Source: Cryptomeria japonica (taxonomy: Eukaryota > Streptophyta > Pinopsida > Cupressales > Cupressaceae). From it: a stretch of 64,000 nt of DNA. Under the pieces are notes generated by a model that did no database searches, was not told where the DNA came from, and worked only from the letters and a program-made list of their open reading frames with translations. The stretch spans positions 829,638,160-829,702,159 of the forward strand of contig NC_081411.1 of assembly GCF_030272615.1 (NCBI RefSeq), read 5' to 3'. The position numbers were made by a program, and so were the translations under genes. Numbering within the stretch: position 1 is the stretch's first letter; every line of letters starts with the position of its first letter. This document shows, piece by piece, positions 58,660 to 64,000 of this stretch.

Positions 58660-60783
58660 TTGGTGACTTAAGGGGTCCTATGGTGTCACAAGACACCATA
58701 TGACCCCTAGCGACACCATAGGACCCCTTAAGACACCAAATCATGTTGTTAGGGGTCATATTGTGTCTTACGGGGTCGTAGGACACAATTTGGTGTCTTA
58801 AGGGGTCTTATGGTGTCACAAGACACCATATGACCCCTAACAACACCATAGGATCCCTTAAGACACCAAATCATAACATTAGGGGTCATATTGTGTCTAA
58901 CGAGTGTCTTAAGGGGTCCTATGGTGTCGTTAGGGGTCATATGGTGTCCATAGGGGTCATATGGTGTCCCATGAACCCTTATGACCTCTTAGGACACCAT
59001 ATGACCCCTAATGACACCATATTGGGTCACTTTGGGTCATATTGTGTCCTAAGGGGTCATATTGTGTCTTAAGGGGTCCTATGATGTCCCAAGACACCAT
59101 ATGACCCCTATGGACACCATATGACCCCTAACAATGCCATAGGACCCCTTAAGACACCAAATCATGTCATTAGGGGTCATATTGTGTCTTACGGGGTTGT
59201 AAGACACAATATGACCCCTAATGACATGATTTGGTGTCTTAAGGGGTCCTATGGTGTCGTTAGGGATCATATGGTGTCCCATGAACCCTTATGACCTCTT
59301 AGGACACCATATGACCCCTAATGACACCACATTGGGTCGCTTTGGGTCATATTGTGTCCTAAGGGGTCATATTGTATCTTACAGGGTCGTAGGACATAAT
59401 ATGACCCCTAACAACATGATTTGGTGTCGTTAGGGGTCATATGGTGTCCATAGGGGTCATATGGTGTCTTGGGACACCAAAGGACCCCTTAAGACACAAT
59501 ATGACCCCTTAGAACACAATATGACCCAAAGCGACCCAATATGGTGTCATTAGGGGTCATATGGTGTCCTAAGAGATCATAAGGGTTCGTGGGACACCAT
59601 ATGACACCTATGGACACCATATGATCCCTAACGACACCATTAGACCCCTTAAGACACCAAATCATGTCGTTAGGGGTCATATTATGTGCTACGACCCCAT
59701 AAGACACAATATGACCCCTAATGTTATGATTTGGTGTCTTAAGGGGTCCTATGGTGTCGTTAGGGGCCATATGGTGTCTTGTGACACCATAAGACCCATT
59801 AAGACACCAAATTGTGTCGTTAGGGGTCATATGGTGTCTTGTGACACCATAAGACCCCTTAAGACACCAAATTTTGTCGGTAGGGGTCATATTGTGTCCT
59901 ACGACCCCATAAGACACAATATGACCCCTAACAACATGATTTGGTGTCTTAAGGGGTCCTATGGTGTCGTTAGGGGTCATATGGTGTCCATAGGGGCCAT
60001 ATGGTGTCTTGGGACACCATAGGACCCCTTAAGACACAATATGACCCCTTACGACACAATATGACCCAAAGCAACCGAATATGGTGTCATTAGGGGTCAT
60101 ATGGTGTCCTAAGAGGTCATAAGGGTTCATGGGACACCATATGACCCCTATGGAAACCATATGACCCCTAACGACACCATATGACCCCTAACAACACCAT
60201 AGGACCCCTTAAGACACCAAATCATGTCATTAGGGGTCATATTGTGTCTTACGGGATCGTAGGACACAATATGACCCCTAACAACATGATTTGGTGTCTT
60301 AAGGGGTCCGATGGTGTTGTTAGGGGTCATATGGTGTCCCATGAACCCTTATGACCTCTTAGGACACCATATGACCCCTAATGACACCATATTGGGTCAC
60401 TTTGGGTAATATTGTGTCCTAAGGGGTCATATTGTGTCTTAAGGGGTCCTATGGTGTCCCAAGAGACCATATGACCCCTACGGACACATATGACCCCTAA
60501 CGACAGCATAGGACCCATTAAGACACCAAATCATGTCGTTAGGGGTCATATGGTGTCCTAAGGGTTCATAGACCACAATATGACCCCTTAGGACACAATA
60601 TGACCCAAAGCGACCCAATATGGTGTCATTAGGGGTCATATGGTGTCTTGAGAGGTCATAAGGGTTCATGGGACACCATATCACATAACTATCATTAGGG
60701 GTCATAGTTATGGGTCATAAGACACAATATGACCCCTAATGATATGATTTGGTGTCTTAAGGGGTCCTATGGTGTCCCAAGAC
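58660..60783. repeat. Array of about 20-bp units in alternating orientation
   Basis: Roughly a hundred units of TTAGGGGTCATATGGTGTC type and its complement GACACCATATGACCCCTAA, with variants (CCTATGG, CATATTG, CAAATCATG). Orientation flips every one to four units, so the array is full of hairpins. Longer blocks of several units also recur in both orientations. All ORFs over it (MTPNDTIGPLKTPNH-type) arise from the repeat. It adjoins the right side of transposon A; whether it belongs to that element is open. Confidence 0.95.
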
Positions 60784-62286
60784 TAAGTTCATGATGTCTA
60801 CTCTCCTTAACTTTGTTTTCTCCTTGATTTCTCTTGAATTATTAATGTCTCCTTTTGTCATGGGTGTTCATGATTTGGTTTTCCATTATTCATATATTGC
60901 CTCCCATGGTGATTATCTGATTAGTTTTCCTCAATAGTCATGTCCTTTCATTTTGTTTTAGACTCTTACCCCATCTCCTTGGCACTTGATCCCCTCTCAC
61001 AAGGTAGATGTCAAGAAGATAGGATTTTATCAGTTTATTTTTATTCTCTTATGTTTTTTGATTAGGTGTTGACTAAATTTAAAATTTGTTCACAACTATA
61101 TTGCAACAAAACCTGACTAAGGTCTTAGCAATGGAAGCAATGTTAGCAATAAATTTGATGGAGATAGACAAGAGTTCTACTTCTAAGATATTTCTACTAG
61201 TTGTAGTTATTAACCTAGAGGAGGTTCCTATTGAGGTGATAAATAAGATGAATTTCAGATCTAGTTTATCTATTTAATTCAAAAAGAAATAGTGTACACA
61301 ATACTAAAGTAGGGATATGGATTCTTTCTATTAATATCTCAATATGCACTGCACATTCCTTTTAACTTCTTGATTGAGTATATTGTTTTATCTATCATCT
61401 TAGTTCTTAGCCTTCATAATTATTTAGTCCCTCCTTGAATATCTATCGTATCTCTACTTATATCTCCTTCTACGGTCACAACCCTTTAAGTATATATTTC
61501 TAATCTATTCTAGTATCACTATTGTTGGATTACACCCTTATCTCTCCAGACTAATGTCTATAGCCTATTTTCTAGTCAACAAGTTGCCTGATGATGAAGG
61601 TGCTCATATAGGTTTGAAGACTACCTTGAATATATAAGACTTTTATGCTAGCTAGGGAAAGCTAAATGACTATGAGCTACCTCCACCTCTTAATATGAGA
61701 TCCACAACTCCAATTATTTCAAACCTTTTCCACTTTTTAGCTTATCCTCTTTCTATATTTTTCTACAGTTTGACCTAGCATAGTATTTTATGTATGAATT
61801 TTTCCACCTACATTTTTTCATTATAGTAAACTATTGACTATATAAAAACTAATATAAAAGAGATTATTTCATAAAAAAATTTGAAAAGATATTCAAAAGA
61901 AATGTATACATTTTATTTTTATTGTGTTTGGAAAATCATTAAAAACTATAAATTAGGTATATGTATCATATTTTTTATATTTAAAAGTAGATATTTTATC
62001 TTAAATCCTACCAATTAAAAAAAAAGTAATATATTATTGTTGTGAACATATTGGTTAAAGTGATTTTTTTCAATATTAACAAGATATTTAAACCATTAAC
62101 CCTATATATTTAGTCTATTTGGATTGAATTGTAAGTGTGTTAGGATACTAATTGATAGTAGATATTTTTCTTTTCTTAGGTGTCAATCTTCACCAAATCT
62201 ATTTAACTTGATTTTGAAGCTTGAGTGTCAAACATTTTTAGATCCAAGAATCTCTTATACTTTTGTGCTCATCATTTTGTATACAT
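60784..62286. other. No gene recognised
   Basis: AT-rich, with no coding family, RNA gene or clear repeat. It separates the inverted array from the start of element B. Confidence 0.55.
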
Positions 62287-62384
62287 GGGTAAGTGCACCA
62301 AGATGGTGAATAGAAAAGTGGCCACATGCCAAAAAAAAACCAAATTTTTCATAACCCGCGTGGGTTCTAAAAATTAAAAATGTG

Positions 62385-62522
62385 CTAGGCTTGGTAACAC
62401 CAAGCCTAGAGAAAAACAATTTAAAAAACCAAAGTTCCTCAAAACCCGTACGGGTTTTGAGGAACATTTTTTTTTAATTAAAAATTAAAAGTTTCTCAAA
62501 ACCTGTACAAGTTTTGAGAAAC
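62385..62522. repeat. Perfect palindromes of element B left end
   Basis: 62385-62409: perfect 11-bp arms (CTAGGCTTGGT) with a 3-bp loop. 62434-62465: a perfect 32-bp palindrome centred on CCCGTACGGG. 62491-62522: a second 32-bp palindrome with one mismatch. Related GGGTTTTGG and AACCCGCGTGGGTT words lie nearby (62352, 62545, 62610). Confidence 0.9.
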
Positions 62523-62669
62523 ATTATTTTTGGGTATAGGCCACGGGTTTTGGCCATTTTCAGTGCCAAAACTTCTGGAACGGTAGCAAGGAAAAGCCAA
62601 AACAACATAGAACCCACACGGGTTTGCAACTATTTTGGATTTTCCCAACATTGAGAGCAATTTTCAACA

Positions 62670-63907
62670 ATGGCACCCCGTCGAACAGGTAAGGTTTGAT
62701 TGGTTTGATTATTTTTGTTTGCATTTTAATTGAAGTGGGGTTTTTTAATTGATTTAAGTTTTGTTTTTATTAATTTGATGTCAGATTCTTCAAGCAATCC
62801 CCAAAAATGAAATAGACAACAAAGACCTCCTCCTGCACAAGCAACACAAGAAAACCCTCAAAATCCTCAAAATGTTGTTCCTCAACAACCACTGCCACCC
62901 TGAAACCCTCCACGTCCTCCATTAGATAATGTAGATGCCACACAAGAGGATCTCATCAATTGCCTTACACAAAATAGTGCCCTAATTTTTATATTGGTGA
63001 ATAGGTTGAGGTCCTCTAGCCTTGAGCACCACTCAACCCTTGCCAAAACACTATAAACAATGGCTAATAGTGCAAATGAGGTATCTAGGGAGGTTACAAA
63101 ATGGAGTTCATGTAGGGATAGATGTCAAACATTTTATGCGAATGGGTTGTCATATGATCAAGTGAAGAAAAAGGGCATAGGTAAAGCTGATATATGTTCT
63201 CTTTTCACTGATCTTGTTACCAGTAACAACCTAGAACTAAATACAACTCAGTTTCCTATACATTGGTGTGTTCATGCTAGGCTGAAAGAAGCTTTTTGGG
63301 ATAGGTGGTATATGGTCTTTGACCAACCACCTTGTAATAATTGGGAGGTGCCTCTATATCTTTTGAGAAAGTTGTATTGTGAGTTTGTCCACAGCGAGAA
63401 GCTGAATTACTTTGACATTCGACAATTTCAAGGTAGAGGGAGAGGCTTTGCGCTGGATAGACCTAGGGCGCATAGGGTTGTAGAGACACAACATAGGAGG
63501 CGTATAGCTCATAAACCCATGGTTCATGTCACTGTCCATATATCCTTGAAGGAGTCTATGGAATTACAGACTCTTCAGGCAACTGCATCATTGACTGATG
63601 TCATTGTTCAGCATGGCACATAGTTGGTCAGAGTAGAGGATGTACCAACACCTACAAAACCTCCTTCATCAATGGCACCTCCTTCATCAGCAACACCTTC
63701 TTCCTCAGCGATACCTCCTTCATCATCAACACCTCATGCATCATTTGGCACGAGCCATCCCATTTAGCATATATGCCCCACCTGCCAGGGTGTATGTTCC
63801 GGTGTAGACACTGACGCGGACAAGGATGGTTTGACATCTCATTTGTGTGCATGTTACAAGAGTAGATGCCATGCTTCCACTACAGAGGATGTGGCCCTCA
63901 CCGATTA
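62670..63907 (+). pseudogene. Transposon B accessory protein (homologue of 50430-52333)
   Basis: Exon 1 (62670-62688, MAPRRT) ends at donor CAG|GTAAGG. Exon 2 starts 62785 after GTCAG and is in phase. It runs through a Pro/Gln-rich stretch and three stops to the core 63060-63623: FWDRWYMVFDQPPCNNWEVP, KLYCEFV, LNYFDIRQFQGRGRGF. After TAG 63621 the frame continues through a Pro/Ser-rich linker to a Cys cluster HICPTCQGVC and CACYKSRCH, stopping at 63907. Later exons, if any, lie near or past the window end. The match to element A covers the core and the C..C..VC cluster, with the same gene position. Confidence 0.6.
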
Positions 63908-64000
63908 ACTGATCAATATGTTGTACCCTCTCTATCAGGCACAAGTGCGTTTAATTCCGTTTATGACATGTTATCAATTAAGTGACTAAATCTTACAAAA

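Larger units (their letters stand above)
62287..64000 (+). mobile_element. Palindrome-ended DNA transposon B, left part
   Basis: It begins GGGTAAGTGCACCAAG, parallel to the GGGTTAGTGCAGG start of element A, and shares the following pattern AAAAGTGG, then ATG, then an A run and CC. It then has several palindromes and a homologue of the accessory gene of element A in the same orientation and position. The rest lies beyond the window. Confidence 0.55.

Noticed and set aside
58466-60705. Many ORFs of 60-163 codons on both strands
   Set aside because: They follow the GA microsatellite and the 20-bp array in every phase; repeat artefacts.
58660-60783. CRISPR-like array of short repeats
   Set aside because: Units alternate in orientation, have no unique spacers, and the context is plant transposon DNA.
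1-64000. tRNA, rRNA or other structured RNA genes
   Set aside because: None recognised by eye; the only tRNA-like matches are the retrotransposon primer-binding sites.

Overview
This window is nuclear DNA of a large-genome land plant. A gymnosperm is my best guess (inference). It is AT-rich, I recognise no ordinary host gene, and nearly all of it is old nested transposons whose reading frames are broken mainly by in-frame stops of the C-to-T deamination type. Such slowly decaying layers are typical of conifer-like genomes, but the sequence alone does not fix the taxon.

Layout: (1) Positions 1-38899 read as one very large CACTA (En/Spm) transposon whose left end lies before the window. It carries a TNP2-type transposase (DUF4218 exons at 884-1508; DUF4216 and an Asp-rich tail at 24273-27265), then a second multi-exon gene with a SET methyltransferase-like domain (28110-28860) and exons resembling the plant Transposase_24 (Ptta/En/Spm) family (to about 33250). 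It ends in a subterminal inverted-repeat region closing with ...GTACTAGTG at 38899. (2) The CACTA intron 1509-24272 is filled by other elements: a hAT-like transposase pseudogene (2200-4999), GCGAG-motif arrays (5560-6540 and 21866-23760), an unrecognised two-part ORF (6903-8183), and a Copia element (8384-19842, TSD CAATA) that is itself split by a second, antisense Copia element (12395-19050). Two solo LTRs with perfect 5-bp TSDs sit at 21936-23100 (GACCA) and 25086-26755 (GTTCC). The second lies inside the CACTA transposase exon, and the reading frame resumes in phase on its far side. (3) 39197-41300 is a 5'-truncated LINE. (4) 44600-46530 is an antisense Gypsy gag-protease fragment, invaded at 46532 by a short sense-strand Gypsy element that encodes gag-protease only.

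(5) From about 49552 to 58460, perhaps to 60783, lies the most unusual element. It is a DNA transposon with a palindrome near its left end and a repeated GGATATCC motif near both ends. It has a multi-exon plus-strand gene of unknown function (50430-52333) and a roughly 968-codon minus-strand DDE-like transposase frame (58100-55197) with several stops but no frameshift. Its right side abuts a GA microsatellite and a 2.1-kb array of about 20-bp units in alternating orientation. A second member of the family starts at about 62287 with similar terminal sequence, different perfect palindromes and a homologous plus-strand gene (62670-63907), and runs off the window.

Nothing here looks like a working gene set. 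The value of the window is structural: insertion order can be read from TSDs, and two element types look poorly described, namely a SET-carrying CACTA and the palindrome-ended transposon family.
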